The notes under the pieces: generated by a model
Told to the model about the DNA's origin: nothing
Databases searched by the model: none
What the model saw: the letters and a program-made list of their open reading frames with translations, nothing else
Made by a program: the position numbers and the translations under genes
Shown here: in pieces, positions 12,601 to 24,625 of the stretch
How the letters are laid out: each line of letters opens with the position of its first letter
Position numbering within the stretch: position 1 is the stretch's first letter
NCBI GenBank assembly: GCA_008638375.1
Contig: CM018052.1
Coordinates: 4,977,017-5,041,016 of the forward strand
DNA from: Nyssa sinensis
Taxonomy: Eukaryota > Streptophyta > Magnoliopsida > Cornales > Nyssaceae
Reading direction: 5' to 3'
Length of the DNA stretch: 64,000 nucleotides

Positions 12601-14158
12601 CCATGATGCTACACAAAAACCCATGACACCCCTTTCGGAGCAAGCGTCTGGCCTGAATGGCAGAGACAAAATATGGCGGGGTGACTACTCCCATCCCCTC
12701 AAAGATAACCTTCTGTTGCCCTGGGCCCTGTATTTGAACCTTCTTAGCTTCACAATCAATTGTGGCATGATTCGCAGTTAACCAATCCATGCCTAGAATC
12801 ACATCAAATCCACAGATTTCTAAGGGTATCAGGTCCGCCATGAACTGAATACCCATAATCTCAACCCCGCAAGATCTATAGATAGTATCTCCAAATAATG
12901 ACTCCCCCGATGGTACAGTGACAGTCAACACAAAACCTAAGGGTTTGGCTCCCATGTTTATTCTATTAGAAAATGTCGGTGATATAAACGAGTGTGTGGA
13001 CCCAGTATCAAATAAGACGTGTGCAGGCTGAGAACAAATTGTAATGGTACCTGCAACTACCGAGGTAGTGGCCTGCACATCCCCTGGTGTAATAGCGAAG
13101 ACCCTCCCCGGTCGCTGCTGCTCAATCCTGGGTCCTCCACTCTTCTGCTGGGGTTTCGTCACAGAAGCCGATGCAACTGATGCAGTATTGACCACTGACT
13201 TGTTGTTCTTGGGACAGTCCTTCTTAAAGTGCCCGACTTGTCCACAATTGAAGCAGGCCTTGGTGTCACGATAGCATGGTCCTTTATGAAATCCCTGGCA
13301 GGTGGGACATTTAGACGCGCCCCCGTCCTGTGACTTGGCCTTCTTCTGACCAGAACCCATACTAAAATTACGTGATCCCGTGCCAGCACCAGAAAATGAA
13401 GATCCCTGCCCCTTACTCTTGTGGTTCCCAGGTCTCTGATTCTTCCGTCTTTTTGCAAACTCCTCCCCGCTCTGTTCTATGATCATGGCAGTTTCCACTA
13501 CCTCATCGTAGGTACTGAGTCGGTGAGGCCGAATCCTATCTTTAATGGCCCATCTGAGGCCGCTTTCAAACTTGCGGACCTTTCTTTCTTCCATATTTAT
13601 AACATTTGGGGCAAATCTGGCCAGCTCGGTAAACTTGGTCTCGTATTCCTCAACAGACATGCCTCCCTGCTGAAGGGTGATAAACTCAGCGGCCTTTTGA
13701 TTCTGAATTTCCCGAGGGAAATACTTTTGATTGAAAATCTCCACAAATCGTGGCCAAGCCATATTAGGTTCCCGGGCTTCCTGCAAAAGCCACCACATGT
13801 GTGCTGCCCCCGTCAGCATATAAGTGGCATAGCCCACTTTTTGAGTGTCTGTACATGTCATAATTTTGAAGACTTTATCCATTCCAAGCATCCATTCTTC
13901 GGCTGCTGAGTGTCCCCCTTTTCCATCGAACGCAGGCGGTTTCATATTCTGAAACCGTTTATAAAAGTAAGTGGGGTCCTCCTCACGTCTAGGTCTATCC
14001 TCTGGGGCTGGAGGATTATTCGGTGGCATTGGCCCATTTGCCTGGGCCTGCATTTGGGGCATCATCTCCACCACCCGATTCAGGATCTCCTCCATGCGAT
14101 CCATGCGCTCTCGGTCAGACTCCATGGCCCTACTACGAGTTTGCACCATACACTGCAA
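9671..14158 (-). CDS. gag-pol: Gag-Pol polyprotein of element A (Ty3/gypsy chromovirus)
   Basis: One 1495-aa ORF for particle assembly, processing, reverse transcription and integration. Visible parts: Gag about 60-235; CCHC knuckle C302-C305-H310-C315; aspartic protease '[13 protein letters not shown]' with D384; RT about 560-770 with 'VDYRELNK' and catalytic 'FIDDILIYS' (D720, D721); RNase H with D867 and 'TDHKSL' near 928; integrase zinc region (H1080, H1087, C1117, C1120); catalytic D1150, D1211 and E1247; C-terminal chromodomain about 1435-1490 ending '[17 protein letters not shown]'. The first Met is residue 1, but Met4 ('MVQTRSR') matches the usual chromovirus start. No stop or frameshift is present and all catalytic residues are in place. 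Chromodomains in this group are known to direct integration to chromatin. Confidence 0.97.
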   Translation of the reverse strand: MQCMVQTRSRAMESDRERMDRMEEILNRVVEMMPQMQAQANGPMPPNNPPAPEDRPRREEDPTYFYKRFQNMKPPAFDGKGGHSAAEEWMLGMDKVFKIMTCTDTQKVGYATYMLTGAAHMWWLLQEAREPNMAWPRFVEIFNQKYFPREIQNQKAAEFITLQQGGMSVEEYETKFTELARFAPNVINMEERKVRKFESGLRWAIKDRIRPHRLSTYDEVVETAMIIEQSGEEFAKRRKNQRPGNHKSKGQGSSFSGAGTGSRNFSMGSGQKKAKSQDGGASKCPTCQGFHKGPCYRDTKACFNCGQVGHFKKDCPKNNKSVVNTASVASASVTKPQQKSGGPRIEQQRPGRVFAITPGDVQATTSVVAGTITICSQPAHVLFDTGSTHSFISPTFSNRINMGAKPLGFVLTVTVPSGESLFGDTIYRSCGVEIMGIQFMADLIPLEICGFDVILGMDWLTANHATIDCEAKKVQIQGPGQQKVIFEGMGVVTPPYFVSAIQARRLLRKGCHGFLCSIMDAHSQEPILDQIPVAREFPDVFLDDLPGMPIDREIEFCIDVIPGTTPVSKTPYRMAPTELKELKLQLQELLDKGFIRPSSSPWGAPVLFVKKKDGTMRLCVDYRELNKVTIKNKYPLPRVDDLFDQLKGAQMFSKIDLRSGYHQLKVRPEDVQKTAFRTRYGHYEFLVMPFGVTNAPAAFMDLMNRVFKPYLDDFVIVFIDDILIYSKSPEDHEVHLRKVLQKLREQKLYAKLKKCEFWLPSISFLGHVVSKDGVSVDSQKIEAIVNWSRPTSVTEVRSFMGLTGYYRRFVQDFSKIAVPITQLTRKNTPFVWTEEREKSFQELKDRLVSAPILTVPDGIEGFVIYSDASHKGLGCVLMQRGRVVAYASRQLRPHEKNYPTHDLELAAVVFALKIWRHYLYGATCEIFTDHKSLKYLFTQKELNMRQRRWLELIKDYELSIQYHPGKANVVADALSRKSSGSLACLLTTQREIQRDLEEMGIEVVLPSTGAVLANVTVGLTIVDKIRGQQKHDEKLVKLREETESGKNSEFVVRDGMLCYRDRICVPDTPEIRKEILDEAHNSRFAVHPGSTKMYHDVKTTYWWPGMKKDIAEFIARCIKCQQIKVEHQRPSGPLQPLPIPEWKWEHITMDFVSGLPKTPRGSDSIWVIVDRLTKSAHFLATKTTQSLERLAALYIQEIVRLHGVPVSIVSDRDPRFVSKFWRSLQEAMGTELSLSTAYHPETDGQSEKTIQTLEDLLRFCVLDFKGSWEDSLPLVEFAYNNSYQSSIGMAPYEALYGRKCRSPLCWTEIGERKLYGPEMVEQTSEKIRIIKQRLLATQSRQKSYADVRRRELEFEKGDLVFLKVSPMKGVVRFGKKGKLGPRYIGPFEVIKRVGPVAYRLALPAELAHVHNVFHVSMLRKCLHDPSQVIEHEPLDVQEDLTYVEHLVQILDRRDQVLRNKSIPLVKVLWKNHQIEEATWEREDAMKTKYPQLFQS

Positions 14159-14287
14159 AAAGGACAGTCCACAAAACTTGGGTAATTAATTGACCTCTAG
14201 ACTTATGACCCTCAGACTTTAGCGAGTTGTAATACTTCAATCTTAATCTCCCATGGACCACTAGAACCATATGCTCTGATACCACTC
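14159..14287 (-). promoter_or_regulatory. Element A leader with tRNA-iMet primer-binding site
   Basis: On minus, the LTR end TGTCACGACCC (read as ...GTGACA) is followed by a 3-nt spacer and TGGTATCAGAGC (14273-14284), which is complementary to the 3' end of plant initiator Met-tRNA. The rest is a short untranslated leader before the ATG at 14158. Confidence 0.9.
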
Positions 14288-17200
14288 TGTCACGACCCAA
14301 AACCCACCCTATGCGGATTAGGGATCCATGACCCGGGTCTACGGCCCGTGGGCCGTTCCCCGTCCCAAAAGGATCTAAAATGCTGGGTAAGGTTTTAACA
14401 AAAGCATTTCTTAATCATCAAAACATCTGGTAGCACAGTTAGTTCACCATTTGATGCATGTCCAAAAATTATAAGTGTTAAATACAGATCCTTCAAAAAC
14501 AAAACCAACAAACAGGACCGTGGTGACATGGGAGTATTAAGACCTGACAATATTCAACTTAATATAAAACTCGCCAAAACAGCTACCAGTAACTAGCAGC
14601 GTCTAAATCCCTGGAGCGCTTGAGGGTTCCCCAAATTCTTGTTGTCCTGAAAAATTTAAGGGAGAAGGGGTGAGCTAATAGCCCAATAAGTAATTTCCTG
14701 GCTTTAATGTGGGTTCGGGTTTGTCCAATGAAATGATAGAACAAAGAATAACAGATAGCCAATATGAGCAATAATGAAGGCGTAGCCAGTCACCAAAAAT
14801 GTGCAAGGTATCGACCCGAGGGTCCAAAAGGCATATCCCACAATATAACACAAGAGTCAATAACAAAGCCAAATGAAATTGGGATCTGGCCTATCATGAT
14901 GGATTGCTGCCACAACAATACGTTAGCCAATCAAAGATATACCATGCTTGCAACAATATGATCATTTCACAGGGTATAAAAAGATGATCATACAATGGAA
15001 ACAAGAATAAGTCAACATCGAGTTCAAATAGCCCAGATATACGTGAATTACCCGGGGCCCGGCATACCCCACTAAAACGCACGCTCAGATCTGCCACGGT
15101 TCCTCGGGCTCTCTGAAAAGCGTTAGAGCTCTTTTCAATATAGGTCCCGTAGGACACAACAGACCCTAAGGGGTCTTTTCCCCCACGCAATCTGTGAATG
15201 GATGGGTCATTGTGACTGAGCACAACCCCGAGTACACACCAAATATCATGACTGACAAAATCCCATACAAGATGTACAATCGTACCAACATTTGATATCA
15301 CAAACAACAAAACACGAAGTGTATGGAATCAGTAGAATGTATCTCAAAACTGGTCATGGTATGATAGTGTAATAATATTCAAATATCAATGATCAATCTC
15401 AACGTGAGGTGAGCAAGCAAATCAAATCCAAAATCAGGTAAACTGATATCTACAAGTCAATTGGCTCAATCAAGTGCATCAGGTAGTAACGGAGTACAAA
15501 TTGGCAGCATATGAACAATAACGTGACTGGCTGGGAATAACCCATATTAAAGCGTCAGAATTACTTACTTCAAAAATGATTCTCAGTAGTTCAACTAATT
15601 AAAGTCTCCTTCCCCTTCTCTTTTGACGTGCCTGTCAATTAAAAATAACTCAGTCTATAACTGTAATCGAACCATACTCGATATTCAAATTCGCTAATCT
15701 TGGCTATCGGTATCTCTATTACTGATTTAGATGTCATCATTGTATTCGGAACGTCGAATAAAATAAGTTTAGGCTTTTACAGATCTTAAATCGGATTCCT
15801 GAATTGAAAAGGGCAAAACTGTCCTTTGGCATGTTACGGTCACTTTCTCCCCGGGACCTCTTTTCATAATTTCAACCTCACCGTTGAATTCAGTGGGTCC
15901 GAGATAGTTAAAATACTTATATGACTTAACTTATTTGGACACAGGGGTATTTTCGTCATTTTACGGGCCTTTATTTTTCGGGGCCTCATCTCACGTTGTA
16001 GACCTCACCATTGGACTCAGTAGGTCCAAGATAGTAGGAATTCATATATGACTTGTCTAATTTGGACACCGGGGTATTTCGGTCATTCTAGTATTTATGT
16101 CTTATATCCCGGGGTCTCGTCTCGTGAAATGGACCTCACTATTGAGTCCGGAAGGTCCGAGATAATAAGTTTTGACTATTTATTTGCCTTGTTTGGACTT
16201 CGTTTGACTTGTTTGTGAACCAGGGGTAAAATGGTAATTTTACTCATTAATAAAATAATTAAAATAATTATTTTATTATTTAATTAATTTCTCAGGGGTT
16301 TAAATGCACAGTTTTTCAGAAATCTGGGCCACTGTACAATATTTCAAAACAGTTGGGGTTATGCCGTAATATTAGAAAGCATTTGGGGGTCAAAACAGAA
16401 TTTCTATAACTAAGGGTTCAAACCCATTGGTTTTAGGGTTCCAGAATTGAACCGGTCCAACATACTGTGAACCAACCGGTTCACTGACCCTTAGAAAACT
16501 GGTTGACAGGTCACGCTGACGTCACGATGACGTCAGCCCTAGCAACTAAGTGCCCCATCAGATCCGGTCGGGTCCCGACCCGACCCAGATCCGCGACTGA
16601 CCCGCCCAACCGCCGACCCGACAGCCCCCCTTCTTCCCCGACTTTCCGGTCATCCCTTCCGACCATCCAGCCGGTCGCCGGAAAAACGGCCAGCCGTTAT
16701 TTTTGCCCCATTTTCACGTTGAAACTTCAAGATCTTTAACCCAAACGACTTCTAATGTTTTAATAACTAATTTAAACTAGCTTGGGACCTCGGTTGTGGC
16801 TGTTTTCCAAGACCCATTTCCGGTTTTCCGGCCACCATGCCCATTTTCCGGCCGAACCCATTTTTTGATTTTCATGCATTTTCTTCTTCTGGTTTCACTC
16901 CAAATTTTCTCAAACCTTCATTATAGATCATATAGAACATTTTCAGATCATTTAAATGAAAGAATACACATGAAATGATAGTTTCAAGTCTTTAGGCCGT
17001 AACCTGCAACTGAGGGTTTCTCCCTCCTCTCTTAACCATTTGCTTTGATTTTTGTGGCCTTGGAAACCTCATGCTATGTCCTCTAAGACCCTAAGCTCAG
17101 AATTAAACAAATCATGCTTTAAATTTACGAAACAGAAGTGAGAACCCTTACCTAAATTTCTGGTTTCTTGGTGTTGGTTGCCTCTCCTCTTCACTTCTTA

Positions 17201-17673
17201 TCCTCTCTTCTCCTCCTCAGAAGCTCCTCATTTCTCCTTCACTCTTCCAGAATGTAGAGAGAGAGAGAGATGTTTGTATATGTGTATATATCTATACATG
17301 TGAGGTACACTTGGGAATGGTCCCTTGCTTCTTTCTCACTCAACCAAGCATGCTTAGCCATGCCTTTACCCCTGATTTTCTGATTTCCACCATGCTCCTA
17401 CTAGTCTAGGTTAGGTAGCCTTTTTATTTTTATATTACATATATATATATATATTCACATATATATATATATATTTTTCTCCTTTGTTACTTTTTATATA
17501 TATATATATGTATTAATATCCATACATGTGTGCATGTATGCATGCATGCATGCATACTTGCACGTATTACGATGTTGGGTCTTATTTAATCAATAGGTCA
17601 TTTTATAACTGATAAAGTGTTACCCGACCCGGCTTGTCTCGATACTCGTGCCAGTTCGGGTCGGGGTATTACA
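14288..17673 (-). mobile_element. Element A 5' LTR (right copy)
   Basis: Near-identical to 6252-9625, including TA microsatellites (17437-17515) and the GAGAGA tract near 17260. The main difference is an extra 11 bp near 16515-16537 that completes a palindrome of TGACGTCA motifs. It should carry the promoter for the minus-strand genomic RNA, but I could not fix a TATA box confidently. It ends ATTACA at 17673, followed by TSD TTAGT. Confidence 0.95.
16515..16537. repeat. Perfect inverted repeat of TGACGTCA motifs in element A 5' LTR
   Basis: Arms GCTGACGTCA and TGACGTCAGC (10 bp) flank a CGA loop. Each arm holds TGACGTCA, a known bZIP/TGA-factor core. The other LTR has only a short GCTGACATCAGC remnant. 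Confidence 0.75.
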
Positions 17674-19090
17674 TTAGTCCTCTGGTCTGTTCTCATAAAA
17701 TCAATTTGGAGGAAGGAACTAGCCCTCATAGAAACCCCCAGCGGAGGCTTAATCCCACTATGAAAGAAGTGGTGAAAAATGAAGTGTTGAAACTATTAGA
17801 TGCAAGAATCATATATCCTATTGCTGATAGTAAATGGGTTAGTCCTACACAGGTTGTCCCTAAAAAGTCAGGTGTTACTGTGGTGAAAAATGACCTAGGA
17901 GAGTTAGTCCCTACAAAACTTGTGACTAGATGACGGATGTGCATTGATTATACAAAATTGAATGTTGCCACCCGAAAAGACCATTTTCCTCTCCTTTTTA
18001 TTGATCAAATTCTTGAGCGTGTGGCTGGTCATCCTTTTTATTGTTTCTTGGATGGTTATTCTGATTATTATCAAATTGAAATTGCATTAGAAGACTAGGA
18101 TAAAACCACTTTCACTTGTCCTTTTGGGTACTTATGCTTTTTGTAGAATGCCATTTGGATTGTGTAATGCTCCTGCTACTTTTCAATGTTGCATGATGAG
18201 TATTTTTAGTGATATGGTTGAAAATTGCATGGAAGTTTTTATGGATGATGTGACTGTTTTTGGATCTTCTTTTGATGCATGCCTATTGAATTTAGAGAGA
18301 GTGTTGACTCATTGTAAGGAGAAAGACTTAGTTTTGAATTGGGAAAAATGTCACTTTATGGTACATTTAGGTATTGTCTTAGGGCATATTATTTCTTCTA
18401 AATAGATAGAGGTTGATCAATCTAAGATTGAACTACTCTCTAAATTGCTTACACCTAGGACAGTAAAGGATGTGAGATCCTTTCTTGGTCATGCGAGCTT
18501 TTATAGGAGGTTCATACAAAAATTTTTCACCATATCTAGACCACTATGTGACCTCCTAGCTAAAGATGCCCCATTTGAGTGGACACAAGCTTGTCAAGAA
18601 GCCTTTAAAACGCTAATTGGCAAGCTTACCTCAGCACCCATAATGCAGCCACCTGATTAGACTTTTCCTTTTGAGATTATGTGTGATGCGAGTGATTATA
18701 CTTTAGGTGTTGTTCTTGGATGGCGAAGGGAGGGGAAGTTCTTTGTCATTTACTATGCTTGTAGAACTTTAAATAGTGCTCAGATGAATTACTCTACTAC
18801 TGAAAAAGAGTTGCTAGCTGTAGTATTTGCTTTGGATAAGTTTCATGCTTATTTAATTGATCTCCTATTCTTATTTTCACAGATCATGTAGCCCTTAAGT
18901 AGCTTCTCACAAAGAAGGATGCTAAGGTGCGACTAATACGGTGGATTTTACTTTTGTAGGAATTTGACATCGTCATCAAAGACAAGAAAGGAATGGGGAA
19001 TGTAGTGGCTGACCATCTCTCAAGGCTCACATTTGAGGACACCTCTGACCACCTGTCAATCAGGGATGATTTTCTCGATCAGCATTTACT
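17674..19090 (+). pseudogene. Athila reverse transcriptase/RNase H pseudogene
   Basis: Continues the Athila pol gene after insertion A. RT fragments: 17680-17933 ('VKNEVLKLLDARIIYPI', 'KWVSPTQVVPKKSG'); 17934-18120 with stops at about 17932 and 18097; 18124-18405 with 'YAFCRMPFGLCNAPATF' and the catalytic-type 'VFMDDVTVFG'; then RNase H at 18445-18891 ('MCDASDYTLGVVLG', 'YSTTEKELLAVVFALDKF'). Stops at about 18403, 18658 and 18889 and a frameshift at about 18120 inactivate it. The block ends in the tether region with 'VVADHLSRL' (about 19000). Confidence 0.9.
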
Positions 19091-19596
19091 TTCTATCACT
19101 TCTCTACCATGGTTTGCTCATATTGTGAATTATTTGGTTGCAAGTGAGATACCAATGGATTGGAGCGCTCAGGATAAGAGGAAGTTCATGACTGAGGTAC
19201 GTAATTTCTATTAGGATGACCCTTTTCTTCTCAAATACTGCCCTAACCAAATTTTAAGGCGTTGCATCCCTAATGAAGAGATTACTAGTATCTTAGAATT
19301 TTGTCACTCCCAAGCTTGTGGGGGCCACTTTTCAATGAAGAAAATCGCTGCAAAAATTTTGCAGTATGGCTTTTATTAGCCTACCTTGTTTAAGGATGCT
19401 AACATCTATTGTCGCTCATGTGCACAGTGTCAAAAGTTAGGAGTTATGTCACGTCGTAATATGATGCCCTTAAACCCAATTTTAGTGATTGAAATTTTCT
19501 ATTGTTGGGGCATTGATTTCATGGGACCATTTCCCCCTTCCTTTGGATATCAATATATTATTGTGGCAGTAAATTATGTATCAAAATGGGTAGAGG
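19091..19596 (+). pseudogene. Athila integrase N-terminal part, pseudogene
   Basis: The zinc-binding HHCC region is readable at 19300-19440 ('CHSQACGGHFSMKK...' and '[11 protein letters not shown]'), followed by the first catalytic Asp in '[16 protein letters not shown]' (about 19500-19545). Stops occur at about 19213 and 19377. Solo LTR B interrupts the gene at 19596. The second catalytic Asp and the Glu are downstream at 35330-35450. Confidence 0.88.
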
Positions 19597-20878
19597 TGTA
19601 ATACCCCAAAAATTTGACAAAGACCCGGATTACACCTCGACCTAAGAAAATAGGTTATGTAATATTAATGATTTAAATTAGCTCAAAATACAGTAGGCCA
19701 TGATAGAATTAATTATTAGAAAATATAAAAATTAATTTAGACCACTAAAAATAATATAGGCTCGAGAAATAGACGACCCAGTTAACCGAGTCCCAAGATA
19801 AATTAATGGGATTGATACGAATCATTAATTATAAAAAAAATGAATATGAATATAATATGGGACAAACGAGACCAATATTGACAAAATAAATAATTAAGAT
19901 ACCGAGTTTCGGCTTTAAGCCAAATTTACTGCCATTCATAGATTAATATTTTATGAATAAAATATTAATATGGTAACATATAAAATATATAATAAATATT
20001 TACATATGTGATATATATAAAAATATATATATATATATTATTATCTTTATATCCAGGAACTAATGAGAAGCTGTTGGAAAAAAAAAAGAAAAAAAAAAGA
20101 ATGCTATAGCCGTCCCTCTTCTAAAAGAAAAATATAATAAAAACTATTATCTTTATATATAAAATTTAGGTAACACGTAAGGGACAATTAGGAATTAGGT
20201 AGGATATTCTAGAGGCAACTAGAGACAATCGACAAGAGAGGAAACCACCAACTTTCTATATATTTTTACTAAACAGTGTTAGGGAAGGGGATTTTGGTTC
20301 CAGACCTTCATAATCTAATCTACACCTTCTATTCCCCAACTGTCTTCTAATTTTGCTGCACCCCTTTTCTCCGTTAGTATATCAACAACACTGATCAGGC
20401 CACCTGCTACTCTTTGATAAATCTCTATATAATCGCTTGAGGGCTGGCGAAGCTCGTTAAATACAGCTGCATAAATCAGATTTTTGGGCGCAAGAAACAG
20501 CTCCAGGTTGCTGACGTGTGTAGCAGAGCAGCGATTGAACGACTACAGCTCAAGATTTCTTGATTTTCTTCCTCTCTAACGATCTACAAATCTGAAGCAA
20601 GTATAAATCTGATTTTCTGAATTTACACTCTGTAATAGAAATTTTATTTTAGTCATAATAGTGATTAGCTGCTTGGAAAACTAGAAATAGGTGTGATTAT
20701 TTGATTTTGCCACAATAAGGGAAACCCAATCAGTCGCAACCTGTTGGGAAAGTGAGTCCTAAAACTGATTTATTTTTGAAGTTAGATATGGGCTGGGAAT
20801 AATATTTATTTATATCAGCTGCTGCACTATCAATTTATGGGGTTCCTTTCCGGCATGGAGAATTACCTTATTGGTTAG

Positions 20879-21505
20879 TGATGCTGCACTTTTTGACTCG
20901 CAACACGTGAGGGCTCCGTGATCTGTAGAACACTCAGAAAGATGATCAGAGGACCACCGGATTGGCTCCGGCGGTAGCCGCTCCGATGCTTAAGTGAGTA
21001 AGGGAATTGAAAGACTGTATTGAAAGTCAAAGACTGAGCATGAATTTGATAGCGTACCTCTAGGGTTTAATATATAGGCCGAAGCTTTCCTAAGTTGATT
21101 AGGATTCGACGCCATGAATATAGGGATATGATCATCGGAGATTGCAGTTACCTTGTGGGTATTGAGTCGTAGATAGAGATAATCATAAATGGTAGTTTCC
21201 GTATTGGAGACTGCTTCCTTATCCTCTGCCCGGAATCCGCTAAGGCGGAGATAATCATAAATGGTAGTTTCAGTATTGGAGACTGTTTCCCTATTCTTTG
21301 CTCGGAATCCGCTAAGGCGGTGACGAGATCTGAAGCTCTGGTCTGGACCCTGTGATCAGTTCTGGATATATTTGTTTGGTCACTTCCGACCTTATGTGAT
21401 GATCTGGATGTCATTGGCTGAGCGAGAATCATGCTAGCTGAACATAAATCGGACTGTGGTCATACGTGTCAAGTGTTGATTGGCCTGTCTTTTTATGGTA
21501 TATCA
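20879..21505 (-). mobile_element. Element C 3' LTR (left copy)
   Basis: TGATGCTGC...TATATCA, 627 bp, nearly identical to 32225-32851. It contains the 72-bp tandem duplication (from 21176) and the TATA-like TATATATTAAAC on minus. Confidence 0.95.
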
Positions 21506-21532
21506 GTTACTCCCCCCCCAAGTCCTAGTTTG
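21506..21532 (-). promoter_or_regulatory. Element C polypurine tract
   Basis: On minus, the 3' LTR start TGATATACC is preceded by ACTTGGGGGGGGAGTAAC. The G8 run is the probable plus-strand primer. Confidence 0.85.
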
Positions 21533-21738
21533 ATGTAAGTAACTAGGGCTAAGAGAGTTATGTGTCTCGCTTTTTCGCCTTCCAAGACAATTGTTGGCGC
21601 GCCATTTATTGCGTAGTCGGCGATTAAGTCTTTTCAAGGTCACAATTATACTGGGCGGACAGTTGGTTTTCTCGAGAGCATCATTGTTCTGAACTGTCAT
21701 GGCGTTTGGGCTTGGTGGGTCCCTTCTGATACCGTGTT

Positions 21739-21746
21739 TATAAATA
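21739..21746 (+). promoter_or_regulatory. Candidate TATA box for the antisense ORF of element C
   Basis: TATAAATA on plus, about 170 bp upstream of ATG 21917. It lies outside the LTR, in the element's 3' region, and points in the antisense direction. Confidence 0.45.
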
Positions 21747-21916
21747 CGGGATGAGATTTTTGAAATGACCTTTCCCTCGACATTTTTACTGTGCTAGAAG
21801 ATTTCATCCGTCATTGTTGGTTCGTGCGACCTTGAAGAATACAGATCCCCTAAGTGAAAACAGGTTCGACTGATTTTTCCCCCTCTCTTGCTTCTTTCTT
21901 CTTGAGTTTGAGAATA

Positions 21917-23822
21917 ATGTCTGTTCCTTCGGAATCTCGAATTGTGAATGAGGGAGTAGGAGACCATTCTGAGATGGCTGGTCCGTCTGTTGTAGGAGAT
22001 GTAGGTAACCCTGCTCTTGAAATTATTGAGGAGAGGCCTGTTGATCCTCCCCCTAGTCCAGGGGTTAGAATAGTTGATGCTTTCGAAGAGCCCCGAGACA
22101 GGGCCGGGGAGACCTCTGGTAGGTCTTCTCATAGAGAAGAGGGTGAGAGTGCCGTCACTCAAAGCCTCTTGGATGAATGGAGGGTGAAATTTGAATTTCC
22201 CCCAAATGTGACTTGCAGAGTTCCAGGACCCATGGACCGTCCCCAAGATGTTAAAGCCGGGGAGATTTGCGTTTTCCTTGCCTGGTTTGAAATGGGCTTA
22301 AGGCTTCCATTGCCGGATTTAGTCAGGCAATTCTTTTGCTGGTTCAAGCTCTGCCCTGCCGACCTGAATCTCAATAGCTGGCGGCATCTTCTAGGATTTA
22401 TGGTGCTGGGACATCTGAACAAAGTGGACGTGTCTCTGGACTTGATCCGTAGCAATATGGATCTGAAGTTCAAGCAGGCAGAGGGCCTCTATTATATGTC
22501 CTTCGAGAAGGGGTTCCGACCCCTGTCTTCCGTTCCTACTTCCAACAAGACGTGGAAGAAGTGGTACTTCTTCGTTGGAGGAGGATGGGAGCATAAGGAC
22601 TTCCAGGCCGGAGAGACCTCGTCGTTTCCTTGTGTTACGGGCCATAGGGGTGAGACTTATTCTCTTGGGTTTGCTTTAGCTTTGCTTATATCCTCAGAAC
22701 TGACAAACTTGGTATTTTTCATTTCCTTTGTGCAGTCAAGAGTGCTCGGAAGAGGCCCAAGTTTACTAAGGCTCTGCAGGATCAGTACCGGGCTTTGCTT
22801 TCAACTTCTAACCGGGCTCATACTGTTATCGTCACTCCGGACCAAGTGATGGCCACCCGTAGCGCAGAGTTTAAGAGGAGGCTAGCCTCGAGGTGGGAAG
22901 TGCCGAAGCCTCAAGTGGTGGGGGAGTCTTCCTCCCCAGCTGAGCCTGATGCTCCTTTAGAAGTGAAGAGGAGGAGATTGATCTCTGGTTCCCCTGAGCC
23001 CTCCCCTGCCGAGGCTGAGGAAGCCGAGCCTGCCATTCCTGTATCGGCTGTTCCTCCTGGTCCGAGCAAGAGGTCTAGGAAGGGGAAAGCTCCTGCCGCT
23101 CCTTCTGAGCCATTTGTTGAGCCGGATTATCAAATTGCCAAGAAGGCATTTGATCAAATATGGGCTCAGGGCCCACATCAGTACAGAGGGGATGATCCCT
23201 CCAAATTGATGACTGAGATGATGACTCTCCAGATGAAGGTAACTTCTGAAGCCTTTCCCTGGCCTTTTGTTTGCTCATTTGTTTCGCTCTAATTTATCTG
23301 TCTTGCTTTATACAGAGCATGCATAGTTTAGCTGCTCTGATGGTGACCCCCATGGGCCTTGAGGAGGCCGAGAAGCTAAGGACGGAGGTGAACGAGATGA
23401 GACTGGAGCTCGGAACAGCCCGTTCCAAAATTCAGTCTGCTGAAGAGGGTCTGGAGAGAGCTACCACCAGCCTTAAGGTGGCAGAGTCTGAGAGGGATAT
23501 ATTTGCTCAGACGGTTGAGAGGCTTGAGGCGGAGCTGGTTGGTCTCCGTAGTTCCATTGATCAGAGGGTTCAGGAGGCAGTTGGTCAAGCCAAAGCTGAG
23601 GCTGAGATGGAATTAAAAGAGGAAGTTGATCAGATGGGTGATGACCTGATCCTGCTCGGCTTTGAGAATTTCCGAACTAGATTCCAACTTCAGTTCCCGG
23701 ACTTTGATGTGTCATCAATCGTTCCTCCTGAACCCACCTCATCTCGTCCTGATCCGGATAAGACTGCTGGGGCTCGTGCCCTTAATTTGGAAGAGGATGC
23801 AGGCCCCTCTGGGAAATCCTGA
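21917..23822 (+). CDS. Antisense extra ORF of element C, predicted three exons
   Basis: Tat-lineage elements are known to carry extra ORFs antisense to pol; function unknown. Predicted exons: 21917-22649, 22736-23238 and 23316-23822. Introns are GT...AG (22650-22735, 86 bp; 23239-23315, 77 bp) with pyrimidine-rich acceptors, and the frame is kept across both junctions, giving about 580 aa. Exon 1 encodes a globular domain ('FLAWFEMGLRLPLPDLVRQF', 'KTWKKWYFFV') resembling the plant 'putative gypsy-type transposon' domain. Exon 2 is basic and Pro/Ser/Glu-rich with 'KRSRKGKAP', a possible nuclear signal. Exon 3 is a long coiled coil (about 23340-23620). The start was chosen as the Met opening the conserved-looking part; an in-frame upstream Met lies at 21854. 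Confidence 0.7.
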
Positions 23823-24625
23823 GGCTTTTTATAGGCTTTTGACTTTTTTTTTTTTTTTTTGATGTAGTGAATACATTTTCCCTTCTGATCAATAAGATTG
23901 ACTTTTCTTCAGATTCTGCTTGTATTTTTCCTTCTTGTGAATTTTGTTGCAAGTGTGGCTGCTCTGAACCCTTTGCATGCTAGATCAAATAGTTGCTTTC
24001 TTAATCTTCAATACTTGTCATGGAATAGTGAATATAGATCTGCCTTATTAAAATAAGACGAGAAAGTAGATATAGCCAGATAGATAGAGCCTGACAGAGC
24101 GGGAGTGGATCCCTGTAGAGTTCTGAGATAGACTGCTCTGAATTAAGAGTCTGTGAGGTTAACTGAGCAGCTTGTGCTCGTTATTATGATGCTCGGTATG
24201 CTGAGTACTCGGGATTGGGATATATCCGATCTGCTTGGTCTTTGTTACGTGTCTTGACCTGTTATGAAATAGTTAAGACCAGTAGGTCTGAATGGGGGTC
24301 TATTTACTTTAGACTTTGTTCCCCTCTTTATTGATTTGGGAGCTTAAGTACTGGACTGCGGTCTATGTCTTGAGAATTCTGTACTCTGTCTCTTGGTATA
24401 TTGAAGAGCCTTATTTAATGCACCGCTTAGTCATTCGACCGTCGTTTGGGTTTTCAAGGCCACTCTCTTTTTCACCGTTGCGACGGTTCAGTTGGGTGGC
24501 TTTTGGACTCCAAGGGTCTATATATATGGAAACGGGGCATACGGTTGTGCTCAACCCTTTTGCTCCCCGATTTGTTCGTGAGAGAAACCTCATATGCTGC
24601 CGGAGTTTCTCCCATTCGTCCGGAG

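Larger units (their letters stand above)
6252..17673 (-). mobile_element. Element A: intact young chromodomain Ty3/gypsy retrotransposon
   Basis: Minus-strand LTR retrotransposon of 11,422 bp with TG...CA ends and perfect TSD TTAGT (6247-6251, 17674-17678). LTRs of 3374 and 3386 bp differ by about 15 substitutions plus a few indels by eye. It has a tRNA-iMet type PBS, one unbroken gag-pol ORF with a C-terminal chromodomain, and a PPT. The long LTRs, iMet PBS and protein start 'MVQTRSR' suggest the Tekay/Del chromovirus clade (inference from family knowledge; a tree would settle it). It could be autonomous. Confidence 0.95.

Noticed and set aside
13421..13909. 162-aa plus-strand ORF
   Set aside because: Antisense shadow of the intact gag region of element A; no domain.
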